Source: Drosophila persimilis
Taxonomy: Eukaryota; Arthropoda; Insecta; Diptera; Drosophilidae
Assembly: GCF_003286085.1 (NCBI RefSeq)
Contig: NW_020825333.1
Coordinates: 682,001 to 746,000, forward strand
Reading direction: 5' to 3'
DNA: 64,000 bases
Shown here: one piece after another, positions 42,598 to 54,825 of the stretch
Layout: each line of letters starts with the position of its first letter
Numbering within the stretch: the first letter of the stretch is position 1
Translations under genes and position numbers: made by a program
The notes under the pieces: generated by a model
Told to the model about the DNA's origin: nothing
The model's input: the letters and a program-made list of their open reading frames with translations, nothing else
Database searches by the model: none

Positions 42598-43540
42598 TTA
42601 AACTTTTTTAAACGAATTCCATTCCCGAGTATCCTGTTCTGATAATTCTTCATCCCAATTTTTGTCTGCTAGCCAAAGTTTTTGAATAAACAATTTTCCG
42701 ACAAGTGTCACTGGAGACAACCAGCCTAAGGGGTGATATATCTTGGCTAAGGTAGATAATACTATTCTTTTGTTATTAAAAAACTCGTCTTTAACCGGTT
42801 CCCATTGTAGTCCTAATGTTTTGACGGATTCATTCTCCTCAATGGTTAATACTTTATTTTGTTGGTCATCTCTAATGCCTTCTATAATTTCTGGGATATT
42901 TGTTATCCACTTTCTTAAGTTAAACCCAACCTTATTAAACTCCCGGGTAACTTCCTTTACATGCTTTTTAGCATCCAGTATCGTGTCGGCACCTGTCATC
43001 AGGTCGTCCATATAAAAATCATTCTTTATGATTTCCCTAATTGCTTGATTTTTGCAATTATCTGCTATTGCAACCCTGGTTGCTAAGTAGGGTGCTGAAG
43101 CTGTACCGTACGTAACGGTTGTAAGTTTATAATCTTTAAACTTTTCGTTTGGATTATCTCTCCAAATTATATGCAAATATTGTTGATCGTCTTTATTAAC
43201 ATTAATTTGCCGGTACATTTTTTCAATGTCCGCCGATATTACAAATGGCCATTTACGCCATTTCACCATAATATCGAAGATATCTTTTTGGACCCTTGGT
43301 CCAACCCACATGATATCATTTAAACTTTTATTGTTTGTGGTTTTTGCTGAAGCATCGAAAACCACCCTCAGCTTTGTCGCTATACTGGAATACTTATGAC
43401 TCCCTTATAAGGTAAATAATATTTCCAATCTTCTTTGGACTCTACCATATGTCCTAAGTTTTTATATTCATGCATGAACTTTATAAAATTTTCTTTTAAT
43501 GTTTTATTATTGCTGAGCTTTCTTTCTAAACTATAAAATC
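42598..43540 (-). pseudogene. roo-like reverse transcriptase (element B)
   Basis: Reading from 43540, a linker (AIARFYSLERKLSNN, LGHMVESKEDWKYYLP) precedes VVFDASAKTTNNKSLND, the first catalytic acid in SADIEKMYRQINV, PYLATRVAIADN and the catalytic YMDDLMTGADT. The connection domain (LGLQWEPVKDEFF, STLAKIYHPLGWLSPVTLVG) then follows. Frame breaks lie near 43390 and 42597. The palm is intact. The 90-bp block around YMDD is also the site of the crossover that made element C. Confidence 0.85.
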
Positions 43541-43543
43541 GCG

Positions 43544-44800
43544 CTATAGCTTGGGGTTTTGAATCTCCCAGATCCTTTTTTTTTTAAATGGTATTTTAAC
43601 CACATACCTACCATTCTCATCTCCTCTTGTTGTTTCCAAGAAATGCTCCTCGCACACATCTTCTTCTACGTCATTCTTTTCACTTTCCAATTCCCAGAAC
43701 CGCTCTAAGTCCCCAACTTCAATTGTTGTCGCCACAATAAATTTATCACCTTTTGATTTGGTGCAACCGGATATAATCCATCCGAATTCTGTATTTTGTC
43801 CAAGTAGTCCGTCTATTTTTACTACTCCGTCTTTTAAAATATGGGTATACAAATCTATCCCAATTATTACATCTACCCTACTTGGTTTGTTAAAGTTAGG
43901 GTCTGCCAACACATAATCTTGCCACTTAGTTTTATCAATATTGAAAGACTTTAATGGTAAAGCTTTCATCAATTTCGGAAGAATAATTGCTTCAATATTT
44001 AGAGGACCTTTATTATAATCACGAGTTTTTACCGATAAAGTAACTTTGTACTTTAAAGTGCAAGAGTCTGTAGATGACACTCCACTTACCTCGGTGTTCG
44101 CTCTTTTTCGTACTAAGTTTAATATTTGCGCAGCTTCTTCTGAAATTATGGTACATTGCGACCCACAATCAATGAGAGCTCTAAGGTTTTGATAGCCACC
44201 ATTCCTTGCCCTTACTTTTATAAGTGCTGTGGCTAAGAACGCTTGTTCTTTTGTCAAGCAAGTGTTAACATTTTCCCTCTTTTCGTAGGGAATGTGGAAC
44301 ATCGTATGATGAGGTTTTTTACAAATCCCACATAAAATTTCAGAAAAGCATTTCTTATACATATCATTCCTACAGCATTTTGTGCAAAGGCGCTGTTTTT
44401 TAATAAACTGGCCTCTATCTATCGGACTCATTCCCTTAAACTTATAGCAGTGAATTATGGTATGTCCTGCCATTTTACATAACGGACAATTTTCTTTTAT
44501 TTTACCATATTGCTCTACTTTTTTCAACGGTTTCCACTCTTTATCCTGCGACGTGTAAAGAGAAGTGTACCGTTGTTCTAAAAATTCCATCACATCTGGC
44601 AATGCTTGGATCTCTTTTGTCCTTTTTATATGACTTTCATATAATTGTAAGGTATCTTTGTTGAATTTTTTCAACACAATGTGCGCGAAAATCACATCAA
44701 CTTCTTCTGTTAAATGTGACTTTAATTTAATTAAATGTATTGACTCGTTTATAGAATCAGAAAACCATTTAATATGTTTCGCTGAATCGTGATCTAGCAT
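43544..44800 (-). pseudogene. roo-like gag end and protease (element B)
   Basis: 418 open codons. Residues 1-80 are gag capsid-like. CPLCKMAGHTIIHC (C-x2-C-x4-H-x4-C) is a zinc knuckle, with a second Cys/His cluster CGICKKPHHTMFH. The protease motif is ALIDCGSQCTII (Cys in place of the usual Thr/Ser after the aspartate), followed by VDVIIGIDLYTHIL and LLGQNTEFGWIISGC. After FKKK the frame is lost in a run of ten A (43576-43585). The text continues into the pol linker in another frame. Nearly the same sequence stands in C and D. Confidence 0.87.
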
Positions 44801-44854
44801 TGGTAAGTCTAGTAAACGATTCAGCTGATCCGAAAAAATTTTTCGCTTATTTTC

Positions 44855-45443
44855 TTACCGCTTGGTCAGCAATTCCCAAGCGGCATTATAATTCTCCAGC
44901 GGCCCAGTTAAAAGGTGAGCTACCATACTCCGTGCCTCACCCTTTATCGCGATTTTCAAATAATTGAATTTTAGAGATGTACTCAGACTATCTCTGTTAT
45001 GAATTAATTCACAAAATATTTGTGAAAAGCCGTACCACTCTTTTTCTTTGCCCGAGAATGTGGGTACTTCCACTTTCGGAAGATCAGGCAAATCGATATC
45101 TTCTTTTTTTACCGTTGCCCCTTTAGTATCCATTCTCCACTGATTGTAACTTTGTTTTTTCTACCTTCCCTTTCGTTAATGTTTCATTATTTTTTGACTC
45201 TACATACTTTTTATGTATGTCCTCTATATTTTTAATCATTTTTTCGTACTGCTGTCTCTTATAGTAGTCATTATAGACTACTCCATATGTTAACAGTGCA
45301 GAATTATTGCCTGTAACTTTGTTTTTAAGGTCTCCTAACCTTTGGATTACATCGCTGGTCAAATGACCAGCTTCAATCTTTTTAATCTCCCTTGCTATCG
45401 CTGCTTGAGCCTCTAATAGCTTAATTATTTGTTCCGACAACAT
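44855..45443 (-). pseudogene. roo-like gag N-terminus (element B)
   Basis: 45443-45123 starts MLSEQIIKLLEAQAAIAREI, a coiled coil. It stops in the wrong frame, and 45133-44855 continues with LPKVEVPTFSGKEKEWYGF and LKFNYLKIAIKGEARSMV, the DUF1759-type gag core. Between the two pieces about 320 bp present in element D are missing. A further frame break near 44850 separates it from the protease frame. Confidence 0.82.
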
Positions 45444-46189
45444 CTTAGTTTAATTTTTTTTACTTTTACTTAATTAGGCTTAAAAAAAATTTGAAATATG
45501 AGACTTAGCTGATTCTGCTTCTGCTGTTGTTGTTACTGCTGCCGCTGAAGTCGCTGCTGCTGATACCGCTGTTGCTGCTGCTGGTGTTGCCTCTGCTTAC
45601 GTCGCTGCTGCATCGCTGTCGCTGCAGTTATTGTTGCTGGCACAGTGGGCACACACAAACCCATTTATATATTTCTTTTTCACAGTCACAGTTATTTGCC
45701 ACTTTTTTTTCAATTCTAGCCATTAAGCACTTTCGATGTTTCGGATTATTATTTTTTTTTTCTTTCGATGTTCCGGCCTCGAAAACGCCACCGTCGCGAA
45801 AAATTTTTATTTTTCAATTACAATAGATATACATATTTCGTTATCTATTAAAATACAGCCTGTACAGCTCGTATTTTTCAAAATTATTAATTGAAACTTC
45901 CGTTTCATTAATTTTTATTTATTTTATTTTTTTTTTATATTCTCCGATTACAATAGATATACCCAGTTATCTATTAAAAATACAGCCTATTTAGCTCGTA
46001 TTTTTCCAAATTATTAATTGAAACTCTCGTTTCATTAATTTATTTTATACTCTGTTCCTTCCTATAGGAGGGAAATCAAAGTTTTTTTATTTTGCTACCT
46101 TTAACTGTCAGTGAACTAGACACTTGTTCAGTCTCAAGGAAGCTGGTTTAACTCCGTGCTCTTACCACAGGGGGGAAACAACGGAGAGT
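45444..46189 (-). other. roo-like leader with CTG/CAG repeat and 130-bp duplication
   Basis: 45510-45625 is an imperfect trinucleotide tract (CTG/CAG type); roo leaders are known to carry such a tract. 45820-45949 and 45950-46055 are an imperfect tandem duplication with a 130-bp period (ACAATAGATATAC...TTAATTGAAACT..CGTTTCATTAAT). No coding function; the plus-strand Leu-rich ORF is a product of the repeat. Confidence 0.75.
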
Positions 46190-46201
46190 CTCGAAGGACC
46201 A
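46190..46201 (-). other. roo-like primer binding site, tRNA-Tyr type
   Basis: On the minus strand TGGTCCTTCGAG starts 3 nt after the LTR. These 12 nt are complementary to the 3' end of tRNA-Tyr as I recall it; the match ends there. Confidence 0.6.
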
Positions 46202-46204
46202 AAA

Positions 46205-46643
46205 TGTTAAGACCTTAAAAGAAAAGTCTAGACATTTGCGAGTTGAGTTTTAAATTCAAACTAAATTTTATTCTTAAAATCAGAGCCTTATATGTGATTT
46301 GACAATGAGGTACGAGGTACAATTTGGTAGTCTATAATTATCGTTAGACCTACGCAGAGGATACACTTTACTGAGGGTGTCTTTTTAAGTACATGCTTAC
46401 ATTAGTTTTATTTTAGGACCGCATTTGTTAAGTGTTTTCTCCACTTGTGTTTTGTTGTCGTATTAATGGGTAACAGATCTCTGTTTACACCAGTGCAGTC
46501 ATAACTTGTCTACTTTATGTTATTTCTTTAGAGATCGGTGTTGTTACATGAGTTTATGTGTACAATAATCTATTTATATTTAAACATTCTGCAAGGGGCC
46601 GAAAGTGGCATTGTACTGACGATAATATGTTCATGTTTGAACA
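46205..46643 (-). repeat. LTR shared by elements B and C
   Basis: 439 bp. It is the 5' LTR of B and the 3' LTR of C. No host DNA lies between the two elements. Confidence 0.88.
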
Positions 46644-46755
46644 TTCTGCAAAGGGCCGAAAGTGGAATTGTTTTGTATTTTGATTCTTGTGAACCTTTTT
46701 GTGTACATTTTCTTTATAGCTATAATTAAAAGTACAGATAATCATTTACAGTCAA

Positions 46756-48423
46756 TTACAGTGGGTAGGGAAGTGCTATCGTTTGCAGTCTTCGTGCTAC
46801 TTTAATTCTTCTTATGGCATAGATTATTAATATTATCATTATTATGATTCCGATAATCAAGGCCGCATGTCCAGATACATGATGGAACTTAAGTCCTTTT
46901 AAATCATGATGACCTTCTTTTAACAATTTTAATTCGATTCTTAACTTATCCATTTCGTCTGTATGGTTAATTAATGGTACTGTTAATGGATTCCATACAA
47001 TTTTTGGTATTTTACTTATATTATTTGTATAAGAGGTTGAAATTGGCTCGTAGTTTTATGTTTAGATACTGTGATGAGGTACTAGTATTTTATCACCGGT
47101 TTGCACAGTACAACCATGTATTATTGTTAAAATTCCTTCTTGCAGAAGATCAATTAGTTCTTGATTTGAGCTACTACATTGAATTAGTACTGGAACTTTG
47201 AAGAGCCAACTACGCCGCCTTTCTAATTCCACCCAAAATGACCTTGTCTCTGCTATCTTTCTATAAACGCAAATTGAATTACCTCTTGCTTTGAAAGGAG
47301 CTATCTCACAAGCATTATCATTGGGATTGCTCCAAGGCCAACTACTTTCGCATACTCTTCTATTCGTTTTCCATTTCCGGCATTTGTTCAAGGTAGCTTC
47401 ATTCAGCGAATGATAGGAATCAATTTCGAAGTTATATACTAAATACCTGGAGCTCAAATCTACTTTGACCAATTCTTGTTCATGCTCAACCGGCATCGAA
47501 ATTATCCTAAACAAATGGGATGCGTGTCTACCAAACAGGTGAATCTTCACGTTCAGAATTAATTTGTTATCAACAAAAATTCCTTTCGCTGTTAATAGGC
47601 TGTAAATTTCCTTCAATTCTGTTCCTGTTCTTTTTCCTGGAAGCACCAATGTTTCTAATAAGTTATCTTTTATTTTTGCTATTTCTCCCTTTAATTGTAT
47701 AGGTTTTAAAATATTTGAATTTAGTCTACCATGTTTAATATCTATCAGTAGATTAATAACTGCTGATTGAATTTTATCGCATTTTTCAATCAAGGAGCTT
47801 AGTTGCTTTGTTACCATAAAGAAATTTATAGATTCTGTGTACACATAGAAACTTTCCTTTAATGCTTCCGTTATGTTTTCTACTCTAGCACTCATACTTC
47901 TAAAGTTCAAATTTATTTCCTCGGTAGTTCTTTTGAGAATATTTACCGTTTTTCATATTTCCTTCCAACGTTTCCCTATCTTCGGCGTCCATTATCCCAA
48001 ATAATATATGATAAAGTGAGCCCATAAACTCAAATGGGGCTCGCTTTTTTCTTTTATTATCCTGAGTCATGAAAAGTTTATTATTTCCTCCAGGTCTGCA
48101 ATTTGTCTTTCCGTATTATCTAAGACATTATTGCATTGATCTTCAAAAGTATAAAGTTTATCACACACAACTCTCATTTTCCCAATCAATTCTTTCCCCT
48201 TTTTTATCATTTGGAAATACGGGTCCATGCTATAATAAAAAATTAAATCCCAAGATGAGGCGACTATTTCAACGTCCCCCATCGGGTCCAAATATATCGA
48301 AGTGGAACTGTTCATTTTTTCAATTGACCACTTCGCCGTTCCTCTAGCAGCAATGTTTGCATTTGACACTTGGCAACATAACACAAGCATTAACAATGCT
48401 GCCATCAGTCCTAGCTTGGACAT
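46756..48423 (-). pseudogene. roo-like env (element C), nearly complete
   Basis: 48423-48067 begins MSKLGLMAALLMLVLCCQ, a clear signal peptide. A gap with a frame break at 48060-47915 follows. 47910-47062 (282 codons) carries the ectodomain with several Cys (NKCRKWKTNRRVCESSWPW, NACEIAPFKA), and 46953-46756 has the heptad-like segment plus the anchor ALIIGIIIMIILIIYA and a basic tail. This is far more complete than in A or B. Breaks near 47910 and 47050 inactivate it. Described only; the frames are left broken. Confidence 0.8.
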
Positions 48424-49476
48424 TCAAGGTCTACTACGCGTACTTCTGGTCTCTTTTGGAGTCATTCCTGAGTCTTGCTTTTCTGACTCAATTCCAGCTA
48501 ATGGACAAATTCTAGTTATAGGTCGTTTTATCAACCCATCTTGATGTTTAATAGTTACTACTCTGACTCTATCGTCCCTACCTTTATGTATTTCTTCTAT
48601 TTTTCCCAAGGGCCATCTAGCTGGGTGACAGGTTTCATCTTTTATTAATACAATCTGTCCTGTTTTAATATTCTGCATCCCTATTTTCCATTTATTTCAT
48701 TGTTGCAGTGTGTGCTAATAAACTTCTTTCCATTTAATCCAAAATTCTCTTTTCATTTTCTGAATTAATCTCCATCTATCCAGATTCCCGATTTTTTCCT
48801 CTGAAATTGTCTCAATTGGGCCAAATATTAGCCTTCCAATTATAAAATGACCTGGTGTTAATACATCCAGATCGTCACTATCATTTGTAGCTGTATACAA
48901 AGGGCGTGAATTTAGTACCTCTTTAATTTGACATAATAGAGTTGCCATTTCCTCATAGGTTAAATTATTGTCCCCAATTACCCTTTTTAAGTGATATTTC
49001 ACTGATTTTACCCCAGCTTCCCAAATACCTCCGAAGTAAGATCCTGCCGGGGGAATAAAATGCCACTCGATCTGTTCTCTTTCTAATATTGGCGTGTCGG
49101 CACCTGTCATCAGGTCGTCCATATAAAAATCATTCTTTATGATTTCCCTAATTGCTTGATTTTTGCAATTATCTGCTATTGCAACCCTGGTTGCTAAGTA
49201 GGGTGCTGAAGCTGTACCGTACGTAACGGTTGTAAGTTTATAATCTTTAAACTTTTCGTTTGGATTATCTCTCCAAATTATATGCAAATATTGTTGATCG
49301 TCTTTATTAACATTAATTTGCCGGTACATTTTTTCAATGTCCGCCGATATTACAAATGGCCATTTACGCCATTTCACCATAATATCGAAGATATCTTTTT
49401 GGACCCTTGGTCCAACCCACATGATATCATTTAAACTTTTATTGTTTGTGGTTTTTGCTGAAGCATCGAAAACCAC
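48424..49476 (-). pseudogene. roo-like pol with reverse transcriptase fused to integrase (element C)
   Basis: 49476-48715 is open for 253 codons. It begins with MVFDASAKTTNNKSLND and runs through YMDDLMTGADT. It then jumps in frame to PILEREQIEWHFIPPAG, in the late integrase core. About 1.8 kb (B coordinates 41161-42981) is missing: connection domain, RNase H, integrase zinc finger and its first two acids. Two stops follow near 48710, then the integrase C-terminal domain (48678-48424), which ends in a TGA just before the env start. Confidence 0.85.
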
Positions 49477-49654
49477 CCTCAGCTTTGTCGCTATACTGGA
49501 ATACTTATGACTCCCTTATGGGGTAAATAATATTTCCAATCTTCTTTGGACTCTACCATATGTCCTAAGTTTTTATATTCATGCATGAACTTTATAAAAT
49601 TTTCTTTTAATGTTTTATTATTGCTGAGCTTTCTTTCTAAACTATAAAATCGCG

Positions 49655-50911
49655 CTATAGCTTGGGGTTTTGAATCTCCCAGATCCTTTTTTTTTTAAAT
49701 GGTATTTTAACCACATACCTACCATTCTCATCTCCTCTTGTTGTTTCCAAGAAATGCTCCTCGCACACATCTTCTTCTACGTCATTCTTTTCACTTTCCA
49801 ATTCCCAGAACCGCTCTAAGTCCCCAACTTCAATTGTTGTCGCCACAATAAATTTATCACCTTTTGATTTGGTGCAACCGGATATAATCCATCCGAATTC
49901 TGTATTTTGTCCAAGTAGTCCGTCTATTTTTACTACTCCGTCTTTTAAAATATGGGTATACAAATCTATCCCAATTATTACATCTACCCTACTTGGTTTG
50001 TTAAAGTTAGGGTCTGCCAACACATAATCTTGCCACTTAGTTTTATCAATATTGAAAGACTTTAATGGTAAAGCTTTCATCAATTTCGGAAGAATAATTG
50101 CTTCAATATTTAGAGGACCTTTATTATAATCACGAGTTTTTACCGATAAAGTAACTTTGTACTTTAAAGTGCAAGAGTCTGTAGATGACACTCCACTTAC
50201 CTCGGTGTTCGCTCTTTTTCGTACTAAGTTTAATATTTGCGCAGCTTCTTCTGAAATTATGGTACATTGCGACCCACAATCAATGAGAGCTCTAAGGTTT
50301 TGATAGCCACCATTCCTTGCCCTTACTTTTATAAGTGCTGTGGCTAAGAACGCTTGTTCTTTTGTCAAGCAAGTGTTAACATTTTCCCTCTTTTCGTAGG
50401 GAATATGGAACATCGTATGATGAGGTTTTTTACAAATCCCACATAAAATTTCAGAAAAGCATTTCTTATACATATCATTCCTACAGCATTTTGTGCAAAG
50501 GCGCTGTTTTTTAATAAACTGGCCTCTATCTATCGGACTCATTCCCTTAAACTTATAGCAGTGAATTATGGTATGTCCTGCCATTTTACATAACGGACAA
50601 TTTTCTTTTATTTTACCATATTGCTCTACTTTTTTCAACGGTTTCCACTCTTTATCCTGCGACGTGTAAAGAGAAGTGTACCGTTGTTCTAAAAATTCCA
50701 TCACATCTGGCAATGCTTGGATCTCTTTTGTCCTTTTTATATGACTTTCATATAATTGTAAGGTATCTTTGTTGAATTTTTTCAACACAATGTGCGCGAA
50801 AATCACATCAACTTCTTCTGTTAAATGTGACTTTAATTTAATTAAATGTATTGACTCGTTTATAGAATCAGAAAACCATTTAATATGTTTCGCTGAATCG
50901 TGATCTAGCAT
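49655..50911 (-). pseudogene. roo-like gag end and protease (element C)
   Basis: The same 418 residues as in element B, with the zinc knuckle CPLCKMAGHTIIHC and the protease motif ALIDCGSQCTII. Only a few silent differences were noticed (for example G/A near 44290 against 50404). The frame is lost in the same ten-A run before the pol linker. Confidence 0.87.
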
Positions 50912-50965
50912 TGGTAAGTCTAGTAAACGATTCAGCTGATCCGAAAAAATTTTTCGCTTATTTTC

Positions 50966-51554
50966 TTACCGCTTGGTCAGCAATTCCCAAGCGGCATTAT
51001 AATTCTCCAGCGGCCCAGTTAAAAGGTGAGCTACCATACTCCGTGCCTCACCCTTTATCGCGATTTTCAAATAATTGAATTTTAGAGATGTACTCAGACT
51101 ATCTCTGTTATGAATTAATTCACAAAATATTTGTGAAAAGCCGTACCACTCTTTTTCTTTGCCCGAGAATGTGGGTACTTCCACTTTCGGAAGATCAGGC
51201 AAATCGATATCTTCTTTTTTTACCGTTGCCCCTTTAGTATCCATTCTCCACTGATTGTAACTTTGTTTTTTCTACCTTCCCTTTCGTTAATGTTTCATTA
51301 TTTTTTGACTCTACATACTTTTTATGTATGTCCTCTATATTTTTAATCATTTTTTCGTACTGCTGTCTCTTATAGTAGTCATTATAGACTACTCCATATG
51401 TTAACAGTGCAGAATTATTGCCTGTAACTTTGTTTTTAAGGTCTCCTAACCTTTGGATTACATCGCTGGTCAAATGACCAGCTTCAATCTTTTTAATCTC
51501 CCTTGCTATCGCTGCTTGAGCCTCTAATAGCTTAATTATTTGTTCCGACAACAT
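50966..51554 (-). pseudogene. roo-like gag N-terminus (element C)
   Basis: Two out-of-phase pieces, 51554-51234 and 51244-50966, identical in protein sequence to those of B, with the same 320-bp deletion between them. The identity shows that the B and C gag halves are a recent duplication. Confidence 0.83.
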
Positions 51555-52312
51555 CTTAGTTTAATTTTTTTTACTTTTACTTAATTAGGCTTAAAAAAAA
51601 TTTGAAATATGAGACTTAGCTGATTCTGCTTCTGCTGTTGTTGTTACTGCTGCCGCTGAAGTCGCTGCTGCTGATACCGCTGTTGCTGCTGCTGGTGTTG
51701 CCTCTGCTTACGTCGCTGCTGCATCGCTGTCGCTGCAGTTATTGTTGCTGGCACAGTGGGTACACACAAACCCATTTATATATTTCTTTTTCACAGTCAC
51801 AGTTATTTGCCACTTTTTTTTCAATTCTAGCCATTAAGCACTTTCGATGTTTCGGATTATTATTTTTTTTTTCTTTCGATGTTCCGGCCTCGAAAACGCC
51901 ACCGTCGCGAAAAATTTTTATTTTTCAATTACAATAGATATACATATTTCGTTATCTATTAAAATACAGCCTGTACAGCTCGTATTTTTCAAAATTATTA
52001 ATTGAAACTTCCGTTTCATTAATTTTTATTTATTTTATTTTTTTTTTATATTCTCCGATTACAATAGATATACCCAGTTATCTATTAAAAATACAGCCTA
52101 TTTAGCTCGTATTTTTCCAAATTATTAATTGAAACTCTCGTTTCATTAATTTATTTTATACTCTGTTCCTTCCTATAGGAGGGAAATCAAAGTTTTTTTA
52201 TTTTGCTACCTTTAACTGTCAGTGAACTAGACACTTGTTCAGTCTCAAGGAAGCTGGTTTAACTCCGTGCTCTTACCACAGGGGGGAAACAACGGAGAGT
52301 CTCGAAGGACCA
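51555..52312 (-). other. Leader and primer site of element C
   Basis: A copy of the B leader at a 6111-bp offset: CTG/CAG tract 51621-51736, 130-bp duplication from 51931, and primer site TGGTCCTTCGAG at 52301-52312. Confidence 0.75.
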
Positions 52313-52315
52313 AAA

Positions 52316-52754
52316 TGTTAAGACCTTAAAAGAAAAGTCTAGACATTTGCGAGTTGAGTTTTAAATTCAAACTAAATTTTATTCTTAAAATCAGAGCCTT
52401 ATATGTGATTTGACAATGAGGTACGAGGTACAATTTGGTAGTCTATAATTATCGTTAGACCTACGCAGAGGATACACTTTACTGAGGGTGTCTTTTTAAG
52501 TACATGCTTACATTAGTTTTATTTTAGGACCGCATTTGTTAAGTGTTTTCTCCACTTGTGTTTTGTTGTCGTATTAATGGGTAACAGATCTCTGTTTACA
52601 CCAGTGCAGTCATAACTTGTCTACTTTATGTTATTTCTTTAGAGATCGGTGTTGTTACATGAGTTTATGTGTACAATAATCTATTTATATTTAAACATTC
52701 TGCAAGGGGCCGAAAGTGGCATTGTACTGACGATAATATGTTCATGTTTGAACA
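52316..52754 (-). repeat. LTR shared by elements C and D
   Basis: 439 bp, 6111 bp from the LTR at 46205 and near-identical to it. Confidence 0.88.
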
Positions 52755-52866
52755 TTCTGCAAAGGGCCGAAAGTGGAATTGTTTTGTATTTTGATTCTTG
52801 TGAACCTTTTTGTGTACATTTTCTTTATAGCTATAATTAAAAGTACAGATAATCATTTACAGTCAA

Positions 52867-54021
52867 TTACAGTGGGTAGGGAAGTGCTATCGTTTGCAGT
52901 CTTCGTGCTACTTTAATTCTTCTTATGGCATAGATTATTAATATTATCATTATTATGATTCCGATAATCAAGGCCGCATGTCCAGATACATGATGGAACT
53001 TAAGTCCTTTTAAATCATGATGACCTTCTTTTAACAATTTTAATTCGATTCTTAACTTATCCATTTCGTCTGTATGGTTAATTAATGGTACTGTTAATGG
53101 ATTCCATACAATTTTTGGTATTTTACTTATATTATTTGTATAAGAGGTTGAAATTGGCTCGTAGTTTTATGTTTAGATACTGTGATGAGGTACTAGTATT
53201 TTATCACCGGTTTGCACAGTACAACCATGTATTATTGTTAAAATTCCTTCTTGCAGAAGATCAATTAGTTCTTGATTTGAGCTACTACATTGAATTAGTA
53301 CTGGAACTTTGAAGAGCCAACTACGCCGCCTTTCTAATTCCACCCAAAATGACCTTGTCTCTGCTATCTTTCTATAAACGCAAATTGAATTACCTCTTGC
53401 TTTGAAAGGAGCTATCTCACAAGCATTATCATTGGGATTGCTCCAAGGCCAACTACTTTCGCATACTCTTCTATTCGTTTTCCATTTCCGGCATTTGTTC
53501 AAGGTAGCTTCATTCAGCGAATGATAGGAATCAATTTCGAAGTTATATACTAAATACCTGGAGCTCAAATCTACTTTGACCAATTCTTGTTCATGCTCAA
53601 CCGGCATCGAAATTATCCTAAACAAATGGGATGCGTGTCTACCAAACAGGTGAATCTTCACGTTCAGAATTAATTTGTTATCAACAAAAATTCCTTTCGC
53701 TGTTAATAGGCTGTAAATTTCCTTCAATTCTGTTCCTGTTCTTTTTCCTGGAAGCACCAATGTTTCTAATAAGTTATCTTTTATTTTTGCTATTTCTCCC
53801 TTTAATTGTATAGGTTTTAAAATATTTGAATTTAGTCTACCATGTTTAATATCTATCAGTAGATTAATAACTGCTGATTGAATTTTATCGCATTTTTCAA
53901 TCAAGGAGCTTAGTTGCTTTGTTACCATAAAGAAATTTATAGATTCTGTGTACACATAGAAACTTTCCTTTAATGCTTCCGTTATGTTTTCTACTCTAGC
54001 ACTCATACTTCTAAAGTTCAA
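52867..54021 (-). pseudogene. roo-like env, ectodomain and anchor (element D)
   Basis: 54021-53173 (282 codons) and 53064-52867 (65 codons) repeat the C env residue for residue, with the same break between them. The anchor ALIIGIIIMIILIIYA and basic tail RRIKVARR are kept, in contrast to the Ile-run anchors of A and B. Confidence 0.8.
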
Positions 54022-54177
54022 ATTTATTTCCTCGGTAGTTCTTTTGAGAATATTTACCGTTTTTCATATTTCCTTCCAACGTTTCCCTATCTTCGGCGTC
54101 CATTATCCCAAATAATATATGATAAAGTGAGCCCATAAACTCAAATGGGGCTCGCTTTTTTCTTTTATTATCCTGAG

Positions 54178-54789
54178 TCATGAAAAGTTTATTATTTCCT
54201 CCAGGTCTGCAATTTGTCTTTCCGTATTATCTAAGACATTATTGCATTGATCTTCAAAAGTATAAAGTTTATCACACACAACTCTCATTTTCCCAATCAA
54301 TTCTTTCCCCTTTTTTATCATTTGGAAATACGGGTCCATGCTATAATAAAAAATTAAATCCCAAGATGAGGCGACTATTTCAACGTCCCCCATCGGGTCC
54401 AAATATATCGAAGTGGAACTGTTCATTTTTTCAATTGACCACTTCGCCGTTCCTCTAGCAGCAATGTTTGCATTTGACACTTGGCAACATAACACAAGCA
54501 TTAACAATGCTGCCATCAGTCCTAGCTTGGACATTCGAGGTCTACTACGCGTACTTCTGGTCTCTTTTGGAGTCATTCCTGAGTCTTGCTTTTCTGACTC
54601 AATTCCAGCTAATGGACAAATTCTAGTTATAGGTCGTTTTATCAACCCATCTTGATGTTTAATAGTTACTACTCTGACTCTATCGTCCCTACCTTTATGT
54701 ATTTCTTCTATTTTTCCCAAGGGCCATCTAGCTGGGTGACAGGTTTCATCTTTTATTAATACAATCTGTCCTGTTTTAATATTCTGCAT
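54178..54789 (-). pseudogene. Integrase end reading into env signal peptide (element D)
   Basis: A 203-codon frame starts in the integrase C-terminal domain (ARWPLGKIEEIHKGRDDRVRV), passes RSTRSRPR without a stop and continues into MSKLGLMAALLMLVLCCQ, the env signal peptide. In C a single base change (CGA to TGA on the minus strand, at 48425 against 54536) puts a stop there. The open state in D fits a pol-env polyprotein, as I recall for roo. The frame ends near 54178, before the main env part. Confidence 0.8.
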
Positions 54790-54825
54790 CCCTATTTTCC
54801 ATTTATTTCATTGTTGCAGTGTGTG

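Larger units (their letters stand above)
39371..46643 (-). mobile_element. roo-like BEL/Pao element B (two LTRs)
   Basis: 3' LTR 39371-39805, 5' LTR 46205-46643, internal 6.4 kb with gag, protease, reverse transcriptase, RNase H and integrase in BEL/Pao order and a shortened env. The roo-like call rests on the LTR start, the CTG/CAG-rich leader near 45.5 kb and the env gene. Its 5' LTR is at the same time the 3' LTR of element C. The frame is broken in several places. Confidence 0.88.
46205..52754 (-). mobile_element. roo-like element C, chimeric
   Basis: LTR-gag-protease-shortened pol-env-LTR. Its env half (46205 to about 49092) matches D at a constant 6111-bp offset. Its gag half (about 49183-52316) matches B at the same offset. 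The change-over lies in the reverse transcriptase. It lacks the rest of the reverse transcriptase, RNase H and most of integrase, so it cannot be autonomous. Confidence 0.88.

Noticed and set aside
45527..45826. Plus-strand Leu-rich 99-aa ORF (also at 51638 and 57826)
   Set aside because: It is the other strand of the CTG/CAG tract in the roo-like leader and has no independent support.
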